64,000 bases of DNA from Bacteroidia bacterium. GTDB lineage: Bacteria; Bacteroidota; Bacteroidia; Palsa-965. The position numbers and the translations under genes were made by a program. A model generated the notes under the pieces. That model was not told the DNA's origin. It saw nothing but the letters and a program-made list of their open reading frames with translations, and did no database searches. Below are positions 35,901 to 44,373 of the stretch, in pieces. Every line of letters starts with the position of its first letter. Within the stretch, counting starts at the first letter, position 1. The stretch is from contig JALONL010000009.1 in the NCBI GenBank assembly GCA_025454955.1, positions 1 to 64,000 on the forward strand, written 5' to 3'.

Positions 35901-37770
35901 TTTTGTACTCGATGCCGCAAACCCCGGCCTGAGCTACAGCTGGTCAACCGGAGCCACCACACAAACCATTGCGCCCACTGCTCCCGGCACATACTGGGTG
36001 GTGGTAAATAATGGTTCCTGCACCGATGCCGATTCGATACTCATTACTTTCACACCAGCCCCGCAACCCATAAGCGATACCACATTATGTGCAGGGCAAA
36101 CGCAAACTCTTACCGCCACATCGGGCCAAAGCTGGATTTGGAATACCGGAGCAACCACGCCAAGCATAAGCGTAACACAAACCGGCAATTACAGTGTAAT
36201 TGTAAATGACGGCGCATGTGTGTTTAACGATACTGCAGTGGTAACTTTCCTCCCGGTGCCCGTAGTTAACCTCGGTACCGACACTGTGCTGTGCGCTAGC
36301 CTGGGCAATCTTGTGCTTGATGCCGCAAACCCCGGCCTGAGTTACAGCTGGTCAACCGGAGCCACCACGCAAACCATTGCACCCACTGCTCCCGGCACAT
36401 ACTGGGTAGTGGTAAATAATGGCTCCTGCACCAATGCCGATTCGATACTCATTACCTTCACACCAGCCCCGCAACCAATAAGCGATACCACATTATGTGT
36501 CGGGCAAACGCAAACACTTACCGCCACCTCGGGCCAAAGCTGGCTCTGGAGTACAGGAGCAACCACGCAGAGCATAAGCGTAACGCAAACCGGTAACTAC
36601 AGTGTAATACTGACCGACGGCGCATGTGTATTTAACGATACCGCTGTGATAACTTTTCTGCAGGTGCCCGTAGTTAACCTCGGTGCCGATACTTTGCTGT
36701 GCGCAAGTCTGGGCAATCTTGTACTCGATGCCGCAAACCCGGGACTTACTTACAACTGGTCAACCGGAGCCACCACGCAAACCATTGCGCCCGCTGCACC
36801 CGGAACATATTGGGTAGTGGCTGATAATGGCTCCTGCACCGATTCGGATTCGATACTCATTACCTTCACCGCAGCCCCGCCACCCATAAGCGATATCACA
36901 TCGTGCGCCGGGCAAACGCCAACACTTACCGCCACATCGGGCCAAAGCTGGCTCTGGAATACAGGAGCAACCACGCAAACAATAACGGTGAATACCGGTG
37001 GCATTTATTCAGTGGCAATAACAGATGGTTCGTGCATATTTCAGGACACCGTGTTTGTGGCCATAAATCCTCTTCCGGTGGTTAATCTTGGCAACGATAC
37101 CTTACTTTGCCAGCCCGGAAATTATTTGCTCGATGCCGGAAATTCGGGAGCAAACTGGAATTGGAATACCGGTGCAGTTTCGCAGCAAATTCAGGTAAAC
37201 ACTGCCGGCAGTTATGCGGTAAGTGTTACCGCGCTCAACTGCACAGGTTCGGATACAATTGAAATTGCCTTCGCCACGCCACCCGAACTTGGCAATTCAG
37301 CAACCCTTTGCACCGTGCAGGAACTTACACTTACCCCGGGCAGCTATGACCCCGGAACAAATTTTTCGTGGAATACCGGTGCAACCACACCTTCAATTAC
37401 CGTAAATCAGGCAGGCACTTATTCGGTTATTATTCAGTTTGAACAGTGTGTGCTCACCGACAGTGTGGAGGTAACCGGAAATCCGGGCGAAGGGATAATA
37501 TATATTCCCAATACGTTTACGCCCAACCGCGACGGACTCAATGAGGTATTTCTGGTTGCCGGAAATGACATCGTAGATTTTCACATGAAAATATTCAACC
37601 GCTGGGGGCAATTGATTTTCGAAAGCTACGACATTAATGCAGGCTGGAATGGTACGTATAACAATACGCCCGTTCAGCAAGATACGTATGTGGTGGTAAC
37701 AAGATACCGCACCGCATGTAACAGCAATTCATTTGAGCAACGCATTACACATGTGAATGTGATTAAATAG
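32986..37770 (+). CDS. Giant SBBP/PKD/Ig-repeat protein with gliding-motility (CHU_C) C-terminus
   Basis: This 1594-aa exported protein has a signal peptide at ~1-30. Residues ~45-270 resemble the DUF7948 head (Y-Y-E-E-N-K-N-Q-W-P). Residues ~275-740 are SBBP-type propeller repeats (F-S-T-Y-L-G-G-T). A PKD domain lies at ~745-815 (W-D-F-G-D-G), then Ig-like repeats at ~820-1500, of which four are near-identical 136-residue units. The last ~90 residues (I-P-N-T-F-T-P-N-R-D-G-L-N-E-V-F; I-F-N-R-W-G-Q-L-I-F) are the gliding-motility-associated C-terminal (type B T9SS) sorting domain, which attaches cargo to the cell surface. It is likely an adhesin or surface-matrix protein. Confidence 0.93.
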   Translation: MYKNIASSAPFFKVFLMCFFFQFSAEILHSTDLKNGQFSSALNQPKQVYYEENKNQWPSQVLFKANVSGGVVFLESDRFTFSNYHAADLDKARPDEETGMVDSARLIRCHAWSVHFGNTLPTAIAEGQSKLNAYSNYFIGNDASKWAGFVRRFESVYYSGLYNGIDLHAKSEGSWFKYDFIVSAGADVSQINLTYEGIVPQLQPDGSLLLALSSGNVTEQRPVAWQVLNGLEIPVRCEYMLSGNVLRFAFPDGYNRQLPLIIDPVVVGATYSGSFAPLLAYSGTYDDQGNIYATGSCSSLGYPTTVGAYNTTFSGPNDIVITKFDTTASTQIYSTYIGGTSAEAVFSMIVSPAGELYIMGYSASANYPITPTAYDGTISGTWDIIITRFNATGSALLGSTFIGGSNVDGFDLLVGSFTARSEIILGPNGNVYVASNTRSVDFPVSPGAAQTVFGGQQDAVVFSMPPGLNSLLFSTYLGGTLTDGARSLRVNQTNGDIYVCGATSSSNFPVTPGAYQTVFTGGIDAYVTRLNSNATAIVASTYYGIPVCVEHFVHTELNAAGEVYLAGRVNLGLSSGTPITAGVYSNPNSSVLITKMDPTLGSVIFSTRIGNSTPNTAQLIMTAFMVDDCENIFIAGVGAFNYPTTPNALYPNNTAPSGGLYVAHLAPNATSLVYATQLTGAHSYGGMSRFSRSGVLYQSVAALNVFFQTTPGAYATTPNVNDDMCAVKFDLQVPPAAQARAETLLGDTGCAPFTVSFSNSSTGTSFSWDFGDGSPVINAFSPFHVYTTPGTYTVTLIASSILGCVVSDTLFLNITVLPEPSVNLGTDTALCGNSGNFLLDAANPGLTYNWSTGATTQTILPTAPGTYWVVADNGFCTDTDSILIAFTPAPLPINDTTLCAGQTQTLTATSGQSWLWNTGATTPGISVTQTGTYSVIVNDGACVFNDTAVVTFLPVPVVSLGADTVLCGSLGNFVLDAANPGLSYSWSTGATTQTIAPTAPGTYWVVVNNGSCTDADSILITFTPAPQPISDTTLCAGQTQTLTATSGQSWIWNTGATTPSISVTQTGNYSVIVNDGACVFNDTAVVTFLPVPVVNLGTDTVLCASLGNLVLDAANPGLSYSWSTGATTQTIAPTAPGTYWVVVNNGSCTNADSILITFTPAPQPISDTTLCVGQTQTLTATSGQSWLWSTGATTQSISVTQTGNYSVILTDGACVFNDTAVITFLQVPVVNLGADTLLCASLGNLVLDAANPGLTYNWSTGATTQTIAPAAPGTYWVVADNGSCTDSDSILITFTAAPPPISDITSCAGQTPTLTATSGQSWLWNTGATTQTITVNTGGIYSVAITDGSCIFQDTVFVAINPLPVVNLGNDTLLCQPGNYLLDAGNSGANWNWNTGAVSQQIQVNTAGSYAVSVTALNCTGSDTIEIAFATPPELGNSATLCTVQELTLTPGSYDPGTNFSWNTGATTPSITVNQAGTYSVIIQFEQCVLTDSVEVTGNPGEGIIYIPNTFTPNRDGLNEVFLVAGNDIVDFHMKIFNRWGQLIFESYDINAGWNGTYNNTPVQQDTYVVVTRYRTACNSNSFEQRITHVNVIK
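35449..37080 (+). repeat. Four tandem 408-bp coding repeats
   Basis: Unit boundaries at 35449, 35857, 36265 and 36673 are exactly 408 bp apart, each encoding the 136-residue pair of Ig-like modules (V-N-L-G-x-D-T ... Y-N-W-S-T-G-A-T-T-Q-T-I ... Y-S-V-I). A fifth, diverged half-unit starts at 37081. DNA similarity is high across units, so length change by recombination is expected. Confidence 0.95.
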
Positions 37771-37866
37771 TGTAGCGGGCATTTCAGTGTTTTGAAAAAA
37801 GCATCCGGAATAAGCCGTTTGTATTGAAGTATTGTTGGGAAATGAATGATGTGTTGCGGAGTAAAC

Positions 37867-38910
37867 TTATTGTTTGGCCGGTGTGGTTGCAGCCGGGGGC
37901 GTTTTGCGGTTAGGCGTAACTTTTGCTTTTTTAGTGCGTCCGTCAATTGCTGCTGTTCTTGCGCCCACCAGTGTAAATACTTCCTCAAGTTTTATGTTAA
38001 TGCCCAACGCCGCATTTAACTCCGTGCTTCCTCCGGCAATAAAACCGCGCACATCCACACTAAGTATTGCCGTAGCTGCATCAGAAAGCGATTGCTGGTA
38101 GTTGCCCCTGAGCAGATAAAAGGGTGTAAACTGTGTATTGCCTGTACGCCCGGGGCGGGTAATGGCAGTACTTATACGGTTTTCGCCAATAAACTGCGGG
38201 TAATTGCTGGTGAGGCCAAAAGTGGGTTGAAGAAAAAACTGCGCATTATCCAGCGGACAGAAATCGAGAGTAACACCGGCACCAAGATAGGCATACTTGT
38301 AACTGCTCGTGTAAGCAGGCGGCTGTGTCGAAAATGGAGTAAACACCGGAATTGAATTGCCGTTTATAACCGCTGTATCCTGCATGAGCGTGGTTACGTT
38401 TACCGACGATTGCCACCTGCTCACCAGAATTTCGGTATGCAAGTGTGCGTAAAGTTGCAGCAGCCCCGTGGTTTTACTGTCTTTGGGATAAATACGAAAC
38501 ATGGGTTGAAAGTAGAAACTTGTATTGCTGCGTCGCACAAAACCATTGTACTGATTTAACTGCTGCACATAAAGATCGCCCTGGCCGGGCTGCTGAAGCT
38601 GATTGAGCATGATGTTTTCTGTTTTTTGAACCGAAAACGAAGTATCGGCACCGCTGTATTTTAAACGGCTCATGCCTGCATTAAAACCCCAGTTGCGGTT
38701 AGGCGAACCAAACAAATCGGGTGCAAAAAATTGCAGCTGTCCGGTATAAGTGAGTTTGTTCTGATTGTTAAAATCAACGCTCACTGCATTCATATATGTA
38801 AAACCGGTTTGGGTAATGTAACGGATGTAAGGGCGTCTATCGGTTTGTGCAAGGACGTTTGCCGAGTTGGCCACGAGAATGAGTGAAATGATTATTGCTT
38901 TTGTTTTCAT
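37867..38910 (-). CDS. Outer-membrane-type hypothetical protein
   Basis: This 347-aa protein has a signal peptide M-K-T-K-A-I-I-I-S ... N-V-L-A-Q. The mature part is rich in alternating strands and aromatic residues (Y-I-R-Y-I-T-Q-T-G-F-T-Y; F-Y-F-Q-P-M-F-R-I-Y; F-Y-L-L-R-G-N-Y), consistent with an outer-membrane barrel. It ends in a basic, Pro/Ala/Thr-rich tail (K-V-T-P-N-R-K-T-P-P-A-A-T-T). Family unknown. It is convergent with the giant adhesin gene and next to the decayed thioredoxin copy. Confidence 0.7.
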   Translation of the reverse strand: MKTKAIIISLILVANSANVLAQTDRRPYIRYITQTGFTYMNAVSVDFNNQNKLTYTGQLQFFAPDLFGSPNRNWGFNAGMSRLKYSGADTSFSVQKTENIMLNQLQQPGQGDLYVQQLNQYNGFVRRSNTSFYFQPMFRIYPKDSKTTGLLQLYAHLHTEILVSRWQSSVNVTTLMQDTAVINGNSIPVFTPFSTQPPAYTSSYKYAYLGAGVTLDFCPLDNAQFFLQPTFGLTSNYPQFIGENRISTAITRPGRTGNTQFTPFYLLRGNYQQSLSDAATAILSVDVRGFIAGGSTELNAALGINIKLEEVFTLVGARTAAIDGRTKKAKVTPNRKTPPAATTPAKQ

Positions 38911-38990
38911 TGCGGGAGGAGGTTAATAATAATGCTATAATCGGCCGAAAGTAAAAAGTTACACCATGCGCCGAAACTCTTGCCGTTCAA

Positions 38991-39200
38991 AAACCGCCAA
39001 AATGTCAGCAAGCCACCTTAGGAACTGGGGGTGAAAATATCACCATGTCTTTTGATTTCTCGCAAATTTACAAGACTGAAAAAATTCATGGACTCTCCAC
39101 AAAAAATCAATTATCACAATGGCGCTTCAAATTAACCGATGTCAATTTTGAGCAACCTGTTCTCACCCGTAGTGCTCGATTTCCGGGTCGAATGGTGTGG
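38991..39200 (+). pseudogene. Decayed duplicate of the trxA promoter and 5' coding end
   Basis: About 210 bp matches 42819-43039, the region that carries the upstream sequence and first ~30 codons of the intact thioredoxin gene. Identity is roughly 85-90% by eye. The start (ATG 39119) is followed by a one-base insertion after codon 5, a 12-bp deletion near codon 17, and a break exactly at the W-C-G codons of the active site, where unrelated sequence begins at 39201. It is non-functional. It forms the left direct repeat of the block that carries the OTU/deaminase gene. Confidence 0.88.
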
Positions 39201-39225
39201 TATGAGTGTGAAAAATAAATTCTGT

Positions 39226-42200
39226 TTATTTTTTATTGCTGCTATTATCGTTGTTGTTGTCTTTAAGATGCTTATCCAGCAAGTCATAAATAGCATTAAG
39301 GCACGCAATAAATCTGCTACGCAATTGCTTCATCTGATCCTGATTGTTTCTCACACCGCCAGCTTCTTCTCTAAGAGCATTAATTAAGGGTTCCGCCGCC
39401 TCTTTAAAATTAGCTGCCACCACATCCTGATTGTTACATATTTCATCAATAACTGACTCAAGAAATGGGATTCCCTGATTTCCAATTCCCCGTCCATTTT
39501 GTTGACTATTCAAAAGTTGCGTCAAAGTATTTATATCTCCTGCGCGGTTCTCGGGTCCACGACTTTTAAGTGTTTCCTTTTTCAGCTTACGTATATTCGA
39601 TACATTATGCTTATCATCAGTGGAGATAGTGGATACAGAAGGCTGTCCCCGTCCTGCGTTATTATTAATTGTATCCACATTTTTTTCTCCGGTTAAAGCT
39701 TCGGCAAGAGCATACCCCTGAGATGAAATTCCTCCCTGTTTATCATGATGCAAGCCCACAACCCATCCGCTTGCTTCAAGGGCCTGGATATCATTAAGTG
39801 TGGTTGTATCATTCTTATTAGATGAAGAATACATACCGGTTACCGAAAGCTCAAAACTGAATATATGATTAAGTGTTTTCTGTGCCTCATCCGGATTCAG
39901 ATCAAACAATTCGCCGCATATATTCCAAAAAAGGCGAATTGCTGCAATAAGTGCATCTGTGCAAGATGGACAGGATGACCGATTGATTACAATTGTAAAA
40001 ACATGCTTACTCTCAATATTTTTTATATTGGGTTTATTTTTTCTATCATTTAATATAGACTCTTTGTATGCCAGCTCCAATGCCTGTGTTGTGATAGCCT
40101 CCCACGCTATACTCGATACCAGAAGCTGTTCGGCATGATTGTTATTGAATTTTAATACTCCCTTTCGTAGTTTTCCAATCTTTTCATCTTTTCTCAGTTT
40201 CCGTACCTCACTATTTATTCTTTCCTGATTTTCTGGCAGAAGATACCTATTACTGTCAGGGTCATTGCTCGAATATTGATACATCCGGTTAAAGTGCTTG
40301 ACAGCATCAATGTCCTGCCCAAGCAACAATTCCGGGTTTTTAATCATCAAATCTTTTCTGCGTTGCTGTTCTTTGATTTGTTCCGGAGTCGGTTTAGCGG
40401 GTTGTTTTAATGAGGAGGAAGATGATAATGATGGTGCAGATTTATCGCTATCTGGTATTTCTATATCATTCGCAGCCGGATTGCTAAGTGTATTGGTATC
40501 ATTTAAAACTGATTGATTGCTTTCAATTTCTGTTTTGTCCTTTAATGAGACGGAGGGTATAAAATTAATTTGATTCAGCATGGCTTTATCATTCAAATTA
40601 CTATGTTCCATTGCCTCTCTGGTATTGATTTCATAGGGATAAAAGTTATATGGTAACAGAGGAGAAAAATTTGAGCCGTGTCGTGTTGATGCTGTTTCTC
40701 CCGAAATTATTCCTTTGGCTATTGAAGTTTGCGGAAGTGCATTATTTGAAGATTCTTTTGATGGCTTTGAGTATCTCTGTCTTAAATACGGGTCAACTTC
40801 ATCTATGTATCTGTACATTTGCTTATTATACTCAGAAAGTGCCTGTACTAAATTTTCAAGTGTTTCTTCATCCAGAGTATCTATTTCGGGCAGTTGAGGC
40901 GCAACAGGCATTTTAAATCTAACAGATTCCTTATCATTTGTATTTGAAGAACTACTACTGGATTTTGATTTGGCAGGTTTAGAAATGGGTGCAGATTTTG
41001 AAGGTTTGGATTGAGGTGTTGATTCGGGTTCCTGCTTAAAGTCGGGAGACGGTTCCTTTGGAGTTTTCTCAGCGTTAATAAATTCATAAACAGGGATTGG
41101 CGGTTCTTCCTGAAGGTGATCAGGCAATTTTGGAACAAGGGCATCATTGTAAAAAAACATCTGACGTGTTTCAGAAAATCCACCAAACAAAGAACCAAAA
41201 TCGGAATGTTGTGATCTCAAGCCATAAAACAAATTGGGGTAGCGATTCAATAAATAGTTAATCCTGCTCATGAAAAGTTTACTTTTACCACTGTCGGCAC
41301 CTTTTTTCGACAGATCACTCATTTCAAAATCATTTTCATCTTCCTCTTCTTCATTCTCCTCATCCTTTATCTTTTCAAATTCTTCGTCATCTTCCTGATA
41401 AGTTTTTTCCTTGGCAACTGAACCACCAAGCTCTACAATCATTTGTTCTACAACTTCCTGGGGAACCATTGCTGCGACGACAGCTCTGAGACTGCGTATA
41501 TCTTCGGGAGTAGCCTTTCTTCCTTTAACCGCTCTGAAACCTGCGGCAAACAAACAATGGCCGTCTCCGGGAATATCAACAAATTTATATCTGATGCCAT
41601 TTAATAAATAAATACCCGCCGGATCATGAACCAATAAACTGTAATGTCCGGGCTGTGGAGAGAAATGTAAAGCATAAATCGGGCCTCCCGATCCTACAGT
41701 AATATCATACTGCGGAACTGTTTCTTCTGCATTCTCAAAATAATATATACGAAATCTTACTCCATAAGAATCGGCAAGAACAGCAGCTTCTGCTTCTCCT
41801 GCCCATCGACTGCCATGCGCCATTGAAAAACGGTAGTTAGCTTCTGAGTCTTTGTTGTAATCCTTAATTTGATTTGATGTTGAAGCACTGGCTTTATGTG
41901 ACCCAGATACTTGGGGGTTATTTATCGGCGTGCCCGATGATTTATCTGATTGCGAAAAGGCGGAAGAAGAGTTAGACGAAGAACTAGATGAAGAGGAAAT
42001 GCTAGAACTCTTTGCCGATGATTTTGCATTTTCATTCGTGATTGACAGCGGGCCTGAATTGCTTAATCCTGATGAAGAAGATGCTGATGCCGGAATTCCA
42101 AAATCTTTGTAATCGGGTTTTGTTTTGATATTTGTAAGAGATGGAGTAGTTAGACTGCTCGGAGTTATTAAGGGTATTGTGGCAGAAATAGATGGCTGAG

Positions 42201-42654
42201 AATTAGATAAGTTGATTGATTTACTTTTTGAAGAAGAAGATGATGATGTTGTTGTTGAGGAAGGGGAAGAAGAGGAAGAAGAAGAAGAAGAGGATTTGTA
42301 TATATGCATTTGCTGTTTAGCCAGTAATGTTCTATGATGTTGTTCAAACGCCTGGAATAAGTCGTGCACTTTATTAAATGTCGAATTTGCCTTTGAAAAC
42401 TCTGATAAAATGTCTAAAAACTCATCCTTATGGCTAAGCAGAAAATCAGAACTAAAGTAATCGTTATAAGCTGACTCCAACAATATTAAAGCTTCCTGGG
42501 GTTCAAAACTATTATTGTCAATTTCAATAATCGTGATTTTCCGCTGTATCAGATGAACGTTGCTGGGCGCTGCATAGGCAAATCCGGTTTTTGATATGTT
42601 TGCCGCATTCGATTTGGATTGATTGATATTTTGCAAATTCTTTATCCCAATCAT
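39226..42654 (-). CDS. OTU-protease / deaminase multidomain toxin-like effector
   Basis: This 1142-aa protein has no signal peptide. Residues ~1-120 are helical. Ser-rich low-complexity linkers (up to 12 Ser in a row) follow at ~120-270. An OTU-like module lies at ~275-405: the usual C-terminal half (W284-A-G-E-A-E; A-L-H-F-S-P-Q-P-G-H337-Y-S) precedes the usual N-terminal half (P-G-D364-G-H-C367-L-F), so the fold appears circularly permuted. After an acidic segment and further Ser-rich linkers, H840-A-E842 and C895-P-S-C898 match the zinc site of the deaminase superfamily, followed by a long polar tail. The gene is AT-rich compared with its neighbours, stands alone and has no adjacent immunity gene. 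An injected effector or polymorphic toxin is likely; host target unknown. Confidence 0.75.
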   Translation of the reverse strand: MIGIKNLQNINQSKSNAANISKTGFAYAAPSNVHLIQRKITIIEIDNNSFEPQEALILLESAYNDYFSSDFLLSHKDEFLDILSEFSKANSTFNKVHDLFQAFEQHHRTLLAKQQMHIYKSSSSSSSSSSPSSTTTSSSSSSKSKSINLSNSQPSISATIPLITPSSLTTPSLTNIKTKPDYKDFGIPASASSSSGLSNSGPLSITNENAKSSAKSSSISSSSSSSSNSSSAFSQSDKSSGTPINNPQVSGSHKASASTSNQIKDYNKDSEANYRFSMAHGSRWAGEAEAAVLADSYGVRFRIYYFENAEETVPQYDITVGSGGPIYALHFSPQPGHYSLLVHDPAGIYLLNGIRYKFVDIPGDGHCLFAAGFRAVKGRKATPEDIRSLRAVVAAMVPQEVVEQMIVELGGSVAKEKTYQEDDEEFEKIKDEENEEEEDENDFEMSDLSKKGADSGKSKLFMSRINYLLNRYPNLFYGLRSQHSDFGSLFGGFSETRQMFFYNDALVPKLPDHLQEEPPIPVYEFINAEKTPKEPSPDFKQEPESTPQSKPSKSAPISKPAKSKSSSSSSNTNDKESVRFKMPVAPQLPEIDTLDEETLENLVQALSEYNKQMYRYIDEVDPYLRQRYSKPSKESSNNALPQTSIAKGIISGETASTRHGSNFSPLLPYNFYPYEINTREAMEHSNLNDKAMLNQINFIPSVSLKDKTEIESNQSVLNDTNTLSNPAANDIEIPDSDKSAPSLSSSSSLKQPAKPTPEQIKEQQRRKDLMIKNPELLLGQDIDAVKHFNRMYQYSSNDPDSNRYLLPENQERINSEVRKLRKDEKIGKLRKGVLKFNNNHAEQLLVSSIAWEAITTQALELAYKESILNDRKNKPNIKNIESKHVFTIVINRSSCPSCTDALIAAIRLFWNICGELFDLNPDEAQKTLNHIFSFELSVTGMYSSSNKNDTTTLNDIQALEASGWVVGLHHDKQGGISSQGYALAEALTGEKNVDTINNNAGRGQPSVSTISTDDKHNVSNIRKLKKETLKSRGPENRAGDINTLTQLLNSQQNGRGIGNQGIPFLESVIDEICNNQDVVAANFKEAAEPLINALREEAGGVRNNQDQMKQLRSRFIACLNAIYDLLDKHLKDNNNDNSSNKK
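42222..42300. repeat. GAA/GAT-rich trinucleotide microsatellite in the effector gene
   Basis: Runs of GAA, GAG, GAT and GTT triplets (minus-strand TCT, TCA, AAC etc.) encode the longest Ser/Thr runs of the effector. Changes in unit number would keep the reading frame and alter linker length. Confidence 0.7.
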
Positions 42655-42818
42655 TTTATCACGCTTTAACGTTTTTGAATTGTTAATATAGTAAAATCTA
42701 TAAAGCTGTTATTGTAAGTTATTAACAGATCTTTACTACCCAGCATAATTCTAAATTGCAATCTAATAACATCAACAAAAAGGATATCTATTGCCATTAA
42801 TGATCTTTGATGTTAAAA

Positions 42819-43039
42819 AAACAGCCAAAATGTCAGCAATTCGCCTTCGGAACAGGGTTTGATAATAGCACCATGTCTTTTGATTTCTCGTAAATTTGCA
42901 AGACTGAAAAAATTCACGGACTTCCCACATAAAAATCAATTATCACAATGGCGCTTCAAATAACCGATGCCAATTTTGAGGAACTTGTTCTCAAATCAGA
43001 TAAACCCGTAGTGCTCGATTTCTGGGCCGAATGGTGTGG
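42819..43039 (+). repeat. Right direct repeat overlapping trxA 5' end
   Basis: This is the intact counterpart of the decayed copy at 38991-39200. It covers 129 bp upstream of the thioredoxin start and its first ~30 codons. With the left copy it brackets the effector gene, 3.6 kb apart. Confidence 0.85.
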
Positions 43040-43268
43040 CCCCTGCCGCATGGTAGGCCCCATCATTGAAGAAATGTCAACTGAATACGACGGTAAAGCC
43101 GTTATCGGAAAAGTGGATGTGGACAACAACCCCGAAGTTTCCATGAAATTCGGTATCCGCAATATCCCCACCATTCTGTTCTTCAAGAACGGTCAGGTGG
43201 TGGACAAGCAGGTAGGTGCTGTGCCCAAAAATGTACTGGCACAAAAGCTCGAAGCACAGATAGCCTGA
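42948..43268 (+). CDS. trxA: Thioredoxin
   Basis: This 106-aa cytoplasmic thioredoxin reduces protein disulfides, using electrons from thioredoxin reductase. The active site is W-C30-G-P-C33 preceded by D-F-W-A-E, with the cis-proline in R-N-I-P-T near residue 74 and the buried Asp (D24). Length and motifs are standard. A TAAATTTG element at 42891-42898 fits the Bacteroidota -7 box. A truncated copy of its 5' end lies 3.8 kb upstream, beyond the effector gene. Confidence 0.96.
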   Translation: MALQITDANFEELVLKSDKPVVLDFWAEWCGPCRMVGPIIEEMSTEYDGKAVIGKVDVDNNPEVSMKFGIRNIPTILFFKNGQVVDKQVGAVPKNVLAQKLEAQIA

Positions 43269-43296
43269 GCGGCATCTCCCTTCTGTTTAAATTAAC

Positions 43297-43333
43297 CGAA
43301 AGCGGGAATCGATAACAAAGATTCCCGCTTTCG
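43297..43333 (+). terminator. Terminator-type hairpin after trxA
   Basis: A perfect 14-bp stem (CGAAAGCGGGAATC / GATTCCCGCTTTCG) with a 9-nt loop lies 28 bp after the thioredoxin stop. The following sequence is AT-rich (TATTTATCTTT) but not a pure T-tract. Confidence 0.75.
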
Positions 43334-43351
43334 TATTTATCTTTATGCCGT

Positions 43352-44281
43352 ATGCCGATAGACAAACCCGCCATTCAGCCCTTTTCGCACCTCGAACTCC
43401 TTGCCCGTCAGGTAGTGGAAGGCTTTATTACGGGTTTGCACAAAAGTCCGTTTCACGGCTTTTCGGTTGAATTTGCCGAACACCGGCTCTACAACAACGG
43501 CGAATCGACCAAACACATAGACTGGAAGCTCTACGGCCGCAGCGATAAACTCTTCATAAAACGTTACGAAGAAGAAACCAACCTGCGCTGCCAGCTGGTT
43601 ATTGACCATTCCTCGTCGATGTATTTTCCGATGGACGAAAAGGGCAATTCGCTCGAAAAAAACAAAATACATTTTGCCGTACACTGCGCCGCCGCGCTTA
43701 CCGAACTGCTGCGCACACAGCGCGATGCAGTGGGCCTTTCGGTTTTTGCCGAAACTGTGGAAACCCATCTCCCGGCCCGTTCGAGCAACGTACACCACAA
43801 ACAGGTGTATCACGAACTCGAACAACTGCTGCAACCCGTAACACCCGAGCTGCAGCGCAAAACCTTCGCCGTAAACGCCCTGCATCAGATTGCCGAAAGC
43901 ATTCCCCGCCGCTCGCTGGTTATGCTTTTCAGCGATATGTTCGACAATGGCGAAAACACCGAAGCCCTCTTCTCCGCCCTGCAGCACCTGCGACACAACA
44001 AGCACGAGGTCATCCTCTTCCACATTACCGACAAGCAAAAGGAACTCGAATTCCTCTACGACAACCGCCCCCACACCTTCATCGACCTCGAAACCGGCGA
44101 ACAGCTAAAAGTACAACCCGCCGAAGTACGCGAAAATTACCTCCAAGCCATTACCCGTTTCAGAAACGAACTCATACTCCGCTGCGGCCAGTACCGCATA
44201 GACTTTGTGGAAGCCGACATAAACCTCGGTTTCGAACAGGTACTCCTGCCCTACCTTATGAAAAGGCACCGCATGGTGTAG
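43352..44281 (+). CDS. DUF58 domain-containing protein
   Basis: This 309-aa cytoplasmic protein has the DUF58 signature near residues 45-75 (F-A-E-H-R-L-Y-N-N-G-E-S-T-K-H-I-D-W-K-L-Y-G-R-S-D-K), then a VWA-like fold with D-H-S-S-S-M (MIDAS-type D-x-S-x-S variant) near 85-95. In many bacteria such proteins belong to MoxR/VWA chaperone-like complexes and are encoded beside MoxR ATPases; a VWA-MoxR operon lies 6 kb away at 49786-52940. Here the gene stands alone between trxA and kup. Confidence 0.9.
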   Translation: MPIDKPAIQPFSHLELLARQVVEGFITGLHKSPFHGFSVEFAEHRLYNNGESTKHIDWKLYGRSDKLFIKRYEEETNLRCQLVIDHSSSMYFPMDEKGNSLEKNKIHFAVHCAAALTELLRTQRDAVGLSVFAETVETHLPARSSNVHHKQVYHELEQLLQPVTPELQRKTFAVNALHQIAESIPRRSLVMLFSDMFDNGENTEALFSALQHLRHNKHEVILFHITDKQKELEFLYDNRPHTFIDLETGEQLKVQPAEVRENYLQAITRFRNELILRCGQYRIDFVEADINLGFEQVLLPYLMKRHRMV

Positions 44282-44373
44282 TAAACCTGATGGCAGTCAC
44301 TATATTTTCCGAAACACTGCCAAACGGAGCCGAAAACCTGTAATTTTGGCGCTGTTTTTAACCGGACCCTATC

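Noticed and set aside
39139..39387. 82-codon ORF starting in the trxA remnant
   Set aside because: It begins in a frame-shifted thioredoxin piece and then runs antisense over the effector's C-terminus; no independent evidence of a gene.
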